DNA of 64,000 nucleotides. Source: Caprella mutica (taxonomy: Eukaryota > Arthropoda > Malacostraca > Amphipoda > Caprellidae). The position numbers and the translations under genes are program-made. Positions 40,596 through 51,850 of this stretch are shown here, piece after piece; the first letter of the stretch is position 1; every line of letters begins with the position of its first letter. Under the pieces are notes generated by a model. That model ran no database searches and was not told the DNA's origin. It was given only the letters and a program-made list of their open reading frames with translations. The stretch is from NCBI GenBank assembly GCA_947561585.1, contig CANNZV010001046.1:123319-187318 (forward strand), written 5' to 3'.

Positions 40596-42024
40596 GCTGC
40601 AGTTAGATAGTTGTGCCGCAATTTACCTGCTTGACCCTGCGGCAAATGTGCCATACTTTGCAAATTGGACTCCACTGACTTTTTCAAGGAGTTGAAAATA
40701 ATTCAACGACATGTTTTCACTAACTTGGCTGATCCTGTGCAATGTTTCAAAGTATAGCAGAAAAGTCGCCAGTGTAGTGAGAAAGTTATTTTGTCTCCCC
40801 AGTTTGCACTTTTCTGAAGCTAGGTTGCAACATTCAAGATATTGAAACAGAGAATGTATCAATGTATAACCGTATAAGAAATCGTAACTAGGCTAATAGT
40901 ATATTGCTATCAATTTACTAATTTCTGTATTAAATTTGCTATGAACACGTATGAATTATCCCTATATGTTACATTATTTTTACCGTGAACAGAAAAAGAG
41001 ATCTCTTCAAACTCTTTACCAGTTCATGCAGATTGGCTAATTTGGCATTATCTTTGTCATTCAGTCTGCTCACCTGTCTTAAAATGGGGTAAAGAAGTTA
41101 AATTTTAGCCCACAACTGACTTTGACTTCAAACCACAAAAACTATCTAATAAAAAGCATACCTACTACATAGGTTCAAAACCCTCATAAATGTAGGTAAT
41201 TTAAAATGTTTATGGTTGTAATTTAGGGTGACCAGTCCTTTCGCCGAAAACACATCCGCCGCACGCCACTTTCGGCGAAAATGTAAAAAAACACTATACG
41301 TTATAAATATGAAGAGATATTGTCCACCTAAAGTTATGTTAGTGGTCTGTTTTTATTTTAGAGGGGGGGGGGAGGCTTGTCCCCTTCTGGTTAGATTTAA
41401 TAGTGAAAAATGTATACTATAGTCTATACTGTTATTTACTGTAAAATAAGTATACCTTATTTAGGTAAATAATTGTCATTTTTTTCGGCTCAAGTGTAAT
41501 GCGGTGAAGGTGTTTTTTGACGAAAGGTCCTAGAGCCATAATTTACCTAAAATTACCTGTGACCAGAGTTCATATGTCTAGATGCCTTGTTTCAGAGACT
41601 TGGAGAAAGTGACATGTAAAAATAGCCTATAAAGTATAAGCTGTAGCCAGTCTGTAGAATATGTATCATTTTTGTGTTTGTTAATAACCTGTGTTTCAAA
41701 GTACCTAAATGCACAAAGTCTCCAATCAGCTCAGGACTTTCTCTTAATAATATTGAATTAGCTACAATATCAAAAGTGGCAAAATTTTGGAGGGGTGAAT
41801 TAAGTTGCAAAACATGTGAATAACAAATAAATCACCCTCGTATGGTCATTTCTAAGTATGGCAGGAAAGTTGCCCGGGTTGTGAGAAAATTAATTGGTCT
41901 CCAAGCTTGGTAAACCTAGGTCACCTAGTTGTCATTGTTATAATTTTTAATATCTTAAATGTGACTACCTTATTTCAGTTATCTTGGAAAACCAATTTAT
42001 TTTCTCTCTATAAATAATTACAAC
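40596..42024. other. Non-coding upstream region, probable promoter/5' UTR of the transposase gene
   Basis: No frame with motifs. A splice-acceptor-like TTATTTCAG lies at about 41971-41979 and a TATAAATA at about 42009-42016, just before the ATG. The true transcription start was not determined. A G10 run is at 41362-41371. Confidence 0.4.
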
Positions 42025-44160
42025 ATGCCAAGAAAAAGAAAAAGTTTCACTGAATTGTCTTCTCGACAGAAACGAAGAAGATTGATTACAGTGAAACTAA
42101 TTGATTCAAGAAACGGTGCATCTTCACCTGAAGAATTGTCTACAAATAGAAATAATTCTGATCGATCTCCAAATAATGATGCATTACCTATTGTTACATC
42201 CAAATACCCTGACAGGTCTCCTTCAAACAGTTCTGGATCTTCGCCCTGTCTTGATAATGAATCTATGAGTAATAGTTCAAGTACTATCAAAGAAACCTCT
42301 TCAAATGACTCATCAAGATCCTTTTCTTTGCTACACTGTGATAATCAAGATGAAATAACTGATAATTTTTCTAATGTACATTATTCTGCTGAGAACTGCA
42401 CACATTTAATTGAAACATCTTTATCTACATGGATAAAGAGGGAAAAAAAAGTGTCTCATGAGTCAGTGAACAGGTTACTGGTAGAGTTAAGGAATAATTT
42501 TCCTTCTTTACCCAAAAGTGTCAAAACACTGCTCAAGTATGATAGAGAACAAAACATAGTTCAACCAATGGACAGAGGTGAATATATCCATTTCCCAAAT
42601 TGGTTAACAGGTATAATGAAACTGATCAATCAAAATACTAATTGTGTTAGAGTAGTGGATTTGCTAGTCAACATTGATGGTATACCATTGTTCAACAATA
42701 CCATAAAGTATACAGCTTATCCATTATTGGTAAAAGCAATGAATTTTTCTGATGATCATATATTTTGTGTTGGTATTTATTGTTCAAATAAAGTAAATCA
42801 CACAGGTTTTCCTGACTCTAGCAAATTGCTTGAAGCTTTTTTCAGTGATATTGAATCTCCATTAGATACTGCACATGGTTCTGTAAAATTAAATCTGAAG
42901 GCTTTCTGCTGTGATGCTCCTGTCAGAGCATCACTGAAAAATATTGTTAGTCATTCTGGATATGGAAGTTGTGAAAGATGTACCCAGCATGGGGAATATC
43001 ATGGGTCTGTTGTATATCCTAGAGTTACTGATACTCTAAGAACTGATGAATCATTCAATAATAGGACCCACCAAATTCATCACAAAGGTGATTCACCCTT
43101 AGAGTTGATAAATTTCCCTATGGTTTCTGGTTTCATTCTAGATTATATGCATTCCGTATGTATTGGAACAATGAAACGAATACTTTTGAGATTGACTACT
43201 TTTAACAAAAGAGGGAAAAATGTTAACTTGTCCACCAAAATGAAAGCAGACTTGCAAGTAAATTTAGATGAGATTCAGCAGCACATACCCTCTGATTTTA
43301 ACAGAACTTTGGATGGAGGCATAAAAAATTTGTGTCACTGGAAGGCAAGCGAACATAGATTATTCCTTTGCTATATAGGATTTGTCCTCTTGGCTAATGA
43401 AGAATTAATTGCCCCTGAATTGTATCAAAATTATCTAAAGTTTGCTATAGCAATGAAATTCTTTCTGAGTGATGACCAAACAGTGAATTTGGAATTAATG
43501 GACTCTTTGATGAAGGACTTTGTTTCTTCTTCTTCCAAATTATATGGGAAATCCTTTGTTTCCTATAATGTTCATTGTATGATACACCTCATAGATGATT
43601 ATAAAGTTTATGGAAACTTAAACTTGGTTAGCTGCTTTTGTTTTGAATCTTATTTGGGAGTACATGTGAAAGGTGCTGTAAGGAATGGTTTTAAACCGTT
43701 ACAACAAATTATTCCTCACATAACAAGACAAAATATGAATATTTCTGAGCCTCGTGAAAGAAAATTCAATCCATCTAGATCAATGAAGTGTAGCCATGTA
43801 AATAAATCAGTACATTGTTTCAGACAATTAACTATGCCAATTGGAAGTAGCATCAAAATAAGCATAAGTGATAAAACTTCAGACAGTTGTATTCAACTGA
43901 AAGGAGGGGACATTGCTATTTTGATGGGAATCCATTTATCTGAAAGAAAAATTAAACTTCTTGTTTCTTTGTTCCATACTAAAGTATCTTTCTTTGATTC
44001 CCCTATTAAGTCTGATTCTATCGGCATATACTTAGTTTCTAAATTGACTACTCCTAAATGGATATCTTCAAAGAATATTTTTGGTAAAATGATGCTCCTT
44101 CCAAACAGAAAAACATTAGGAAGCTTTGTAGCTCTCTTGATGCCTCATACTGTTGTGTGA
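42025..44160 (+). CDS. CACTA/Transposase_21-like transposase
   Basis: A single uninterrupted frame of 711 codons. Residues 1-100 are basic then Ser/Asn-rich, so probably disordered with nuclear signals (KRKKS-type MPRKRKSF, RQKRRRL). The catalytic core matches the CACTA-like pattern: LLVNIDGIPLF (Asp ~217), FCCDAPVRA (Asp ~297) followed by GYGSCERCTQHGEYHG, then LDYMHSVCIGTMKRIL (~373-388) and CHWKASEHRLFLCYIGFVLL with the presumed catalytic Glu at ~443. It would cut and join the element ends. AATAAA follows at 44424-44429. The frame is intact and catalytic residues are present, so it may be active. Identification is by motif memory, not search. Confidence 0.85.
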   Translation: MPRKRKSFTELSSRQKRRRLITVKLIDSRNGASSPEELSTNRNNSDRSPNNDALPIVTSKYPDRSPSNSSGSSPCLDNESMSNSSSTIKETSSNDSSRSFSLLHCDNQDEITDNFSNVHYSAENCTHLIETSLSTWIKREKKVSHESVNRLLVELRNNFPSLPKSVKTLLKYDREQNIVQPMDRGEYIHFPNWLTGIMKLINQNTNCVRVVDLLVNIDGIPLFNNTIKYTAYPLLVKAMNFSDDHIFCVGIYCSNKVNHTGFPDSSKLLEAFFSDIESPLDTAHGSVKLNLKAFCCDAPVRASLKNIVSHSGYGSCERCTQHGEYHGSVVYPRVTDTLRTDESFNNRTHQIHHKGDSPLELINFPMVSGFILDYMHSVCIGTMKRILLRLTTFNKRGKNVNLSTKMKADLQVNLDEIQQHIPSDFNRTLDGGIKNLCHWKASEHRLFLCYIGFVLLANEELIAPELYQNYLKFAIAMKFFLSDDQTVNLELMDSLMKDFVSSSSKLYGKSFVSYNVHCMIHLIDDYKVYGNLNLVSCFCFESYLGVHVKGAVRNGFKPLQQIIPHITRQNMNISEPRERKFNPSRSMKCSHVNKSVHCFRQLTMPIGSSIKISISDKTSDSCIQLKGGDIAILMGIHLSERKIKLLVSLFHTKVSFFDSPIKSDSIGIYLVSKLTTPKWISSKNIFGKMMLLPNRKTLGSFVALLMPHTVV

Positions 44161-45214
44161 TGCCATGGCCTTCATTTGACATCATGCTAATCTTTATTTC
44201 TTCATCTCTTAAACTGTGAAATGTCGAATATGATTTATTAGTATATATGAATATTATATATATATGTTACTTTGAGGAAGTTCCATCATTTTCTGTAGCT
44301 AGCTAGATAGCTAGCTAACTATACAAGTCTACCATAAATAATGTGTATTTCAAAGGTAACATAATTAGAATTGTATTTCTTATTGTAGGAATATTTTATT
44401 TATTTTGTTTAGTTGTGCTATCCAATAAATTTAACCTTACAAAAAATGGAAGAGGCCACTATAAATAGCGTTGGTGGGGATCTTATTTTTCTGATTGAAA
44501 TTAAATGATAATATATAAATATTGATTAGGTGAATTATTTGTTTTAAACTTAGCCACATTCATTATGGTAGAATAGTGCTATGGTCTTTCATTACAAGGT
44601 TCATATTAAAGTCCTTGTTCTTATTTTCTTGGTTTTGAGATGGGATGTTAAACCCCTCTTAATTTTATATCTTGTTTTAAACTCTCATGGAAACTGAAGA
44701 ATCATTTTGTTCAGGAGGTTTTATAAATATATAGTACAAAATATTTGCACCTTGGTCCATGGGCTGCTATCTTACTAAATTTATATCTTTGTTAAGTCAT
44801 TATTTCACATTTAACCCATCAAGAACCTTAAACAACAAAATGTTTGACAAAAAGGTTAAAATCAATAGATGCAAAACATTATTTTCAAACATTTCGAAAT
44901 ATAAAGAATAGTACAAACACATACTTCGCATTTAATTATTTAATAATTTTTCAGTGGGTTAATTGCTCTTTTTTATTTGTAAAAACTAATTTTGCTGCTA
45001 GATTCAGAATTAGAAACTGAAGTATTGATTATTGTATTTCTATTTTTAAAAATTCTCAAAAAGAACACTTTATTCAGTAACTTTGAAATTTGAATTAGTT
45101 TTTCTATTGCTTCTTTGCTTCTAGCTCCCTCTGATCAAAAATCCATGCATTACATGTCTTATATTTGAAAAGTGTCAAAGCAAAGTATCTGAATAAGTAT
45201 TACTAAAATATGTT
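44161..45214. other. 3' region of the transposase gene and spacer
   Basis: Non-coding; polyadenylation signal at 44424-44429. Nothing else recognised before the hAT-type MITE. Confidence 0.5.
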
Positions 45215-45222
45215 TTAAATTT

Positions 45223-45604
45223 TAGGGATGAGACGAAGTATCAGAAGTATCGTTAATTTTCTTGTATCGATATCAGCATTATTTTCTGGTATCAGTTGTT
45301 CTGATATTGTTTTAAGCAAAAAAAGTGCTGATACTTTACCTATAACACTAGTATATATTTAAAAAAATTATATTATAATTTATTATTTATCTGTTAAATA
45401 ATATCTATTCCATCAATTTAAATTGATGTAACAATAATTTCATATAGATAGGTAATCCTAATTTTCAAAATTATTAATTTCATTCAAATAATCAAAGTAT
45501 TGGTGAAAATCTATGTATAGGTATCAGTGAAAATCTAGGAATCGATATCGATGAAAAACTGTGGTATCGGTATCGGCAAAAAAAATTGATTCGTACCATC
45601 TTTA
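45223..45604. mobile_element. hAT-type MITE with perfect 8-bp duplication
   Basis: TTAAATTT occurs on both sides (45215-45222 and 45605-45612). The ends are TAGGGATGAGACGAA and, inverted, TAAAGATGGTACGAA. Subterminal GATATC/GGTATC motifs are repeated in both orientations. 382 bp, non-coding. Confidence 0.88.
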
Positions 45605-45612
45605 TTAAATTT

Positions 45613-46227
45613 GTTATTACACTAATAACAAATCAAATTTTAGTTAACTCATATATGCCCAGTGCTTTATGAAAACAACTCTTAAATAATAAGATGCAAA
45701 TTCACACTCACTGAAAATTTTAATATGTAAAGATTGTTTATTTTCTTAAATTTTTGAAAAGAAAGTTTTGCATTTATAGAGGTTACTATTTTGTGAACCA
45801 TTTGATTATTTAAGGTGTTAATTGTGCAAGCAAATGATTGTAACGAAGAAAGAAATTTAATATTACTTCAATATTGATTTCCATGGTTCTTCATTCACAA
45901 TTTCAGACTATACAATTATCATTTTTATAATAAAATTTTAGGTTAAAATAATAATACACTTTACATCAAATGAATTCCAATAAAGGGTAACTTTACAAAC
46001 TCATTACAATTCACCCAAAATAAAATTATAATATATTTCAGTTGTCTGCTATGGCAGTTGTCCTAGAGCTACTCTCCTATATGTCCTCTCCTTCAAAGTC
46101 CCTTGTTTTATTTTTGGATTAATATTAGTGGACATCTATTGGAGTTACTTAGTGATGAACCAATTTTCATAATGAAGCTATGATGATTTTTCATTCTAGA
46201 TTTAAATTATATTAATAAAACAATATC
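45613..46227. other. Non-coding upstream region of the DUF4806-like gene
   Basis: AT-rich; no clear core promoter motif assigned. A short AAAGTCCCTTG stretch (about 46096-46106) resembles part of the R1 dispersed repeat. Confidence 0.4.
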
Positions 46228-49122
46228 ATGGCTCAAAAATACAGCAGATTCTTAGGTGTAATTTTTGAGGACAGATCTAATGAAGTTATTCCTAAGCGTT
46301 GGATGCATTCTGAAACGGGGCAAGATAACTGCATCAAAGTGCTCTTCCCACCAGGAGATGTACAGTCAAAAGCTAAAAAAGAGGAGAAACCGGGGAAGAG
46401 TTGGACACTGCATCCTGCAAAAGTGCTTGCCCAATCTGGTTAGTAGTTGCATTTATCCTTTCATATGTTTAAGATGTCAATTGATGTTGATTTCAGTTAT
46501 CTAAATGGAATAGAAAAATGAAATTACATAGCTATATGGTATTCTTTCAGGAAAATTCAAGAAATGTGAGAAAAAACTCTATGATGCTTGTAATATTATG
46601 GACACTACAGCCACTGAAATGAGCAGTGATGCAGACTCATCAGATTCTGAAACAACAGATTTTCCAGGCACGCAACTAGTCACTGTGTCAAATGCATTTA
46701 CTCCTCCCATTGTGCGAAACCAATCTCAAGGTAGCGGATCAGCTAATATGCAGCCTAGTGCATATGAGAAGTACGTTGATATGCATCATACTTAGCTCTT
46801 AATGGTCTCTTATCTTATTTTGTGTATTAGGTAGAACTCTGTAGACTTTCATCTATTTTTGTCATTTTTATTTATTTTAACTTTACAGTTCAGAACTCGA
46901 TGAAATTGATCTTTGATAGGCTACAAAAATGTTTCCGCTTTCAAAGGCTTGTAAATTGTTATAGCCAATGAACGAAAAAACTGTATCATGGTCACTTTGT
47001 CTCCGCCTCTTATTGTACTATTAACTGGTAAAAACAATTTTGAACTGATGGACATAGTTTAAGAACAGGTGAGGGTGACTATTTTTTATCATTGCGTGAA
47101 TGTTACTCTTAGAGCTAACTCAGTAATTTTCTTACTAAAAGACATTGAATAAAAGAAAAAAAAAATAATGATAGACATTTTAATTGAGGGTGCTCAATGC
47201 TTATACTTCTTCCTCAGAAACTATATGGATATGGAACAACTTCAGTGACATTTTGATCTCATTGAAGCTTTCATTCTGAATATTCGTTCTTCGCTTGTTC
47301 ATTGCATGGTTAAGGCTTGTTTCACAAGCATTTTCAACAGCGCGAAAAAAGCTTTTTCTTAAATTGTTTTTTTTTTATTGCTGATGGAAAAAACGCAAGT
47401 GTGAACACATTTTAAGAAAAGCTTTTTTTCGCGTTGTTAAAAATGCAAGTGTGAAGCAAGCCTCAACCATGCAATGAACAACCGAAGAACGAATATTCCT
47501 AGTGAAAACTTCAATAAGATCAAAATGTCACTGAAGTTGTTCTATTTTCAAATAATTTCCAAGGAAGAAGCTTAAGAACCCTGTATTAAAATGTCTACCA
47601 TTTTATATTTTTTCATTTTATTCACTGCCTTTTACTAAGTAAAATCACAGAGTTAAATCTAAGAATAACCTTCGCGCAATGACAAAAATAATCACCCTCA
47701 CTCTTTGTTCATCTGTTCTTAAACTATGTCCATCATTTTAAAAATGTTTTTACCTGTTAATAGTACAATAAGAGGCGGAGAAAAATAGACAGAGATACAG
47801 TTTTCTCGTTCATTGCTAAAGATTTACAAGTATTTGAAAAAGCGGAAACATTTTTGTGGCCCATATTGTATCATAATGATTATGCTTCATACAATGTCAA
47901 GAGTCGTTACCGATTATTATATAAAAATCATAGCTTGTTATAATTCTGGGTATCAGCTGTGATGACTGAAGTGGAAGGGGTGTAGTGTCACAATTTTTCA
48001 TCAATTTGTTGTAATTTCCATCTCACTAGGATCCTTGAAGATAAAATTTCTGAAGTTCAGAAGTCTCTTGATAAGGCACTGAAGATGCTAGCAGCAATTG
48101 CCGTTTCAGTTGAAGAAGGCTTTGAGAGTGTCATAAAGCCTCGTGAGTTAACTGAATGTCCGAACCCAGCTGCTACCATGGAGGAGCTGAGCAATCTACT
48201 AAAATTTGAAGATATAGTAAGTAGCAACTATCTGAATTTTATTTCCCAACTTTCATATTTTGATATATATTAGATATGCAGCTATGTAATGATATAATAG
48301 TTAGTTTTTATGTATTATATATTTTTTAACACCAAACTTACTCAAGAATATAATTAACAGAAAGTAATTCTTGGTAGTCAGAAGGGCCATTCTCCTACCG
48401 ATACTGTAACGAAAATCTTCAGAAGACTTATGACCAGAGAATTTGCAGCTACTTTCAGCCTCAGTGGGTTGGGGGACAAAAGGAAAGCCACTAAAAACAG
48501 CTTCAAGGATCATGATGTTGCCCCATTAATTTATGGTATGTAATGTTGATATTTGTATATATTGCAAAATAATGCATTAAATTAAAGAGATCGACAATTG
48601 AATAAAGGATCAAGTGTGATGATTGTAAAATTTGTTTGCCTATGCAGTTCCTAAACTGATGTGATCTGGATCCTATAACTATCACATATATATATATACA
48701 ATTTGTCAGTTATTTGCAATTAGTGGGATAGTGTTATGCTTTTGAAATAGCTACAAGTTCTTAGCTTTATTCACTATCACTTTCTTCATTCTCTCTTGCA
48801 TTTTGTATATATTTAAGATTTAATTTTCGAAATCGAACTAATTAATGTTAAAATTATGTTACATTTCTGCAACTGAAATTTTTCTTCTATTAAAGGATTG
48901 CTGGAAGTCCTACATGTGGGTGTACCGAGATCAGATCTGAATCGATTCATTTCTGCAAGTCTCAAGAGTTTCAATTATGTCACTCCAAAGAAGAGGAAAC
49001 AAAAGGAAGGTGAATTAGAGGAATCTGCAGCTAAGATTGTAAGACCTAATTCAGATGCCAATGATGTTGAAGTGCAAGCCCAAGACGCTGAATCACTACC
49101 AGAAGTCCAAGAAACAGAGTAA
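46228..49122 (+). CDS. DUF4806-like protein, five-exon gene inside the transposon
   Basis: Exons 46228-46438, 46551-46770, 48030-48216, 48361-48535 and 48896-49122 have GT...AG borders and compatible phases, giving 339 codons. Exon 1: FLGVIFEDRSNEVIPKRWM and SWTLHPAKVL, the N-terminal pattern common in DUF4806 proteins. Exon 2 is acidic and Ser-rich. Exon 3 starts with a probable coiled coil (LEDKISEVQKSLDKALKML). Exons 3-5 give the DUF4806 core: NPAATMEELSNLL, then TKIFRRLMTREFAATFSLSG and NSFKDHDVAPLIYGLLEVL. A basic KKRKQKE and acidic tail end it. AATAAA at 49267-49272. Position within the element, same strand as the transposase, suggests a partner role such as binding subterminal repeats, like TnpA of En/Spm; that role is inferred. 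Confidence 0.8.
46918..47862. mobile_element. Long-TIR foldback-like element in intron 2
   Basis: The left end GGCTACAAAAATGTTTCCGC and right end (inverse) GGGCCACAAAAATGTTTCCGC start inverted repeats of over 400 bp that meet near 47390, where GCTTTTTTTCGCG-type arms sit around a short loop. The two arms are clearly related along their whole length. It lies entirely in intron 2 of the DUF4806-like gene and does not touch the splice sites. No clear target duplication was seen. Confidence 0.75.
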
Positions 49123-49299
49123 ACTAAATTTATTAGATTAAATTAGTTGAGACGTATAAAGTCACCTACTGTGTCTTAAATGCCCACTCCAGTCAAAATC
49201 AACTCGCTAAAAATTTAGTTGTAAGTTTTCCTGGTCTGGTTTGGAAACAAGTTTTTTGTTTATATTAATAAATTTATTTTCCAGCCAATATATGTGTAT

Positions 49300-50004
49300 T
49301 ACTTCCACATCAGAAATTTATCCATATATTAACTAATAGCTAATATCTGTAAATAACTAAATTCACCAAGGATAAATCATCTATAACAACTATGGATAAT
49401 AAAAGTGATAATTTACCATATTGGTAATTCAATCATCCTCGGTTAATAGCAAAAAAATATCCGTAACATTATTTAATTTATCCATAAATCAACTAATGAT
49501 ATCTGCAAATAACTAAATTCACCACGGATAAATTATCTATTACAATTATCGATAATATGGATAATAAAAGCGAAAATATTTACCATAATGGTAATTCAAT
49601 CATCCTTAGTTAATGGTAAAAATATCCGTAACATTATTTAATATATCCGTTAATAAACTATAAATATCTGTAAACTTGGAAATTTACATGGATAAATCAT
49701 CTATAACAATTGTCTATAATATATGTGAACGTTACCTCTCTTAATGCACGGATAATTTTACCATTATTGTAAATCACATCCATTATCGGAAGGAATATCC
49801 ATTATTTCATTTAATTCATCCGTAAATTAACTGATAATATCGGTAAACTACGAAATTCACATGGATAAATTTTCTATTACAATTATCGATAATATGGATA
49901 ATAAAAGCGGACGCTCCCGCCCTTAATGCATGGATAATTTTTCCATAATATTCATCTATAAACTTCATATTTACGGATAATATTACCATAATTTTCTGCC
50001 TGGG
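49300..50004. repeat. Right subterminal repeat region of the CACTA-like element
   Basis: Repeated blocks such as GGATAAATCATCTATAACA, ACTAAATTCACC, TTACCAT and ATCCATTA recur with a loose period of about 150-170 bp, ending with TTCTGCCTGGG at 50004. The motif class matches the left subterminal region. Confidence 0.75.
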
Positions 50005-50006
50005 AT

Positions 50007-50198
50007 TGAGAGAATATATTAAGTACTATCCTTCTAATAAGTATCGGTACCTCTATTCGAAACATCGCATTGAGAGGATATAGAAAGTACTATCCTTCTA
50101 ATAAGTATCGGTACCTCTATTCGAAACATCGCATTGAGAGGATATAGTAAGTACTATCCTTCAAATAAGTATCGGTACCACTATTCGAAACATCGCAT
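50007..50198. repeat. 64-bp tandem array, three copies right of the transposon
   Basis: Unit starts are 50007, 50071 and 50135, each 64 bp and differing by a few substitutions. Together with 35750-35813 they form the split pre-insertion array. Confidence 0.95.
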
Positions 50199-51550
50199 CA
50201 TTTTCTCGATAACTTGAAACTAGCAAATGATTTTTTTCTCAATTTTGACAAATCGCCAAAGAATCTCGAAGTTAATTTGGTAATTATTTTGGAATCAGAG
50301 AGAAGGAACACAATCAGCAAATCGGAAACACAATTTTCAACACTAACAGAGCTTATGAAATCTATCTTGCAGTATGATTACTAAACAGTTTATAGAGTTA
50401 TATTTATAAACAGTTAACTATAACTATATTTATTTACAAATAAACATAACCAATTTATCAACAAATAACCATAACTATATTTATCAACAGTTACTATTCT
50501 ACATTTATCATCTTCTAAAAATATATTAACCGAATAAATATATCATTGTACATAGAACACTATACAACTATAATAAAGTTGATCATATGAAGATATTTGA
50601 TTTTTTCTTAGTTTTATCTGAGGACACTTCTTAGTAATGAAAAGGAAACTCTATTTGATACCTTGACAAACTTTACATTTTACCGACAACCTCTGCAAGA
50701 CTGAATGTTATCCGGTGTGTCTACCGGCACTGAAAGAGCGACAAAGAAAAAGAATGAGGTACCATCCGTGTGATAGGCATTGAGAACACGACCTGCAAAT
50801 TGAACTTTTGGAACATAATTTTATTATTTTCTTTTCTGCAGTGAAATTATTTGAATTGTATCTTTATTTGTTATTGAACCATAATAATATGATCACCGTA
50901 AGTTAGTCAGACCCAACACTGAACCACCAATCAGCTGAAAGAAGAAGGAAAAAATGCATGCAAACTTCAAGTTAACTCTTCCTCTGCATTGTAGATTAAA
51001 TATCAATCAAAATCTGATAAACGAATAATAAATATTATACCATTACGGATTATTATAATTGAGGCTTGATTGTTTTAATTTGTGTTGTTTAACAGCTATT
51101 TTCCCGGTATCAAATGCTTAAAGCAATCTCTACACCAGTACTTAAATTGACCAGAACGTTAATGGTGAACCACACACAACTTTGTGAGAGCAAATTAACC
51201 TCTTGTTATTCAATTAGAAGTAATTTATTTCACGGATGTATAATTTAATTAAATGCTCAGTGGGAATATATTCCAGAGGCTTAGATGTTCCAACTGGAAT
51301 TACTACAGTTAATGGAACGGAATTGTGACCAAAATAATGGGAGTAATGGGTACAGTAAAGCCATTAGAAATATAATGGGTAGAGTAAACCCATTAGAAAT
51401 ATAATGGGTACAGTAAATCTATTAGAAATGTAGTGGAAGCCTTAATTATCAATATGATATGAACAGTAACTTGTCAATATTTACATGATTTTAACTTATA
51501 GCATATAATAATTCAATGTGTTCATTAATTTAGAATTATGTCATAGTAAA
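50199..51550. other. Non-coding; contains one dispersed-repeat copy
   Basis: AT-rich. 50625-50780 is a copy of a repeat also found inverted at 59770-59920 (listed separately). About 51340-51430 has three imperfect copies of ATAATGGGTACAGTAAA. No gene recognised. Confidence 0.5.
50625..50780 (+). repeat. Dispersed repeat R2, copy 1
   Basis: The reverse complement of 59770-59920 aligns over about 150 bp with few differences. It includes an internal hairpin CCGGTGTGTCTACCGG. Not coding. Confidence 0.8.
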
Positions 51551-51554
51551 GGAT

Positions 51555-51850
51555 AATTTCATTAATTCAATGCTAATTTCATTAATTCAATGCTAATTTC
51601 ATTATTTCAATGTTAATTTCTTTAATTCAATGTCTATTTTAAAATTCAATGTTAATTTCATTAATTCAATGTTAATTTCATTAATTCAATGTTAATTTCA
51701 TTAATTCAATGTTAATTTCATTAATTCAATGTTAATTTCATTAATTCAATGTTAATTTCATTAATTCAATGTTAATTTCATTAATTAAATGTTAATTTCA
51801 TTAATTAAATGTTAATTTCATTAATTCAATGTTAATTTCATAATCCAATA
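51555..51850. repeat. 20-bp AT-rich tandem array
   Basis: About 15 units of TTAATTTCATTAATTCAATG, nearly perfect at 51655-51780. Confidence 0.9.

Larger units (their letters stand above)
35814..50004 (+). mobile_element. 14.19-kb CACTA-like (CMC) DNA transposon with AT duplication
   Basis: The left end CCCAGGCAGAA and right end TTCTGCCTGGG are inverted. AT flanks both (35812-35813 and 50005-50006). Removing the element and one AT restores the junction CGCATTGAGAG seen twice in the neighbouring 64-bp array, so both ends are certain to base resolution. Inside are subterminal repeats at both ends, a Transposase_21-like gene and a DUF4806-like gene, both on the + strand. A 2-bp duplication and subterminal arrays fit the CACTA/Mirage/Chapaev group; the CCCAGG end differs from the usual CACTA/CACTG. 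Confidence 0.9.
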
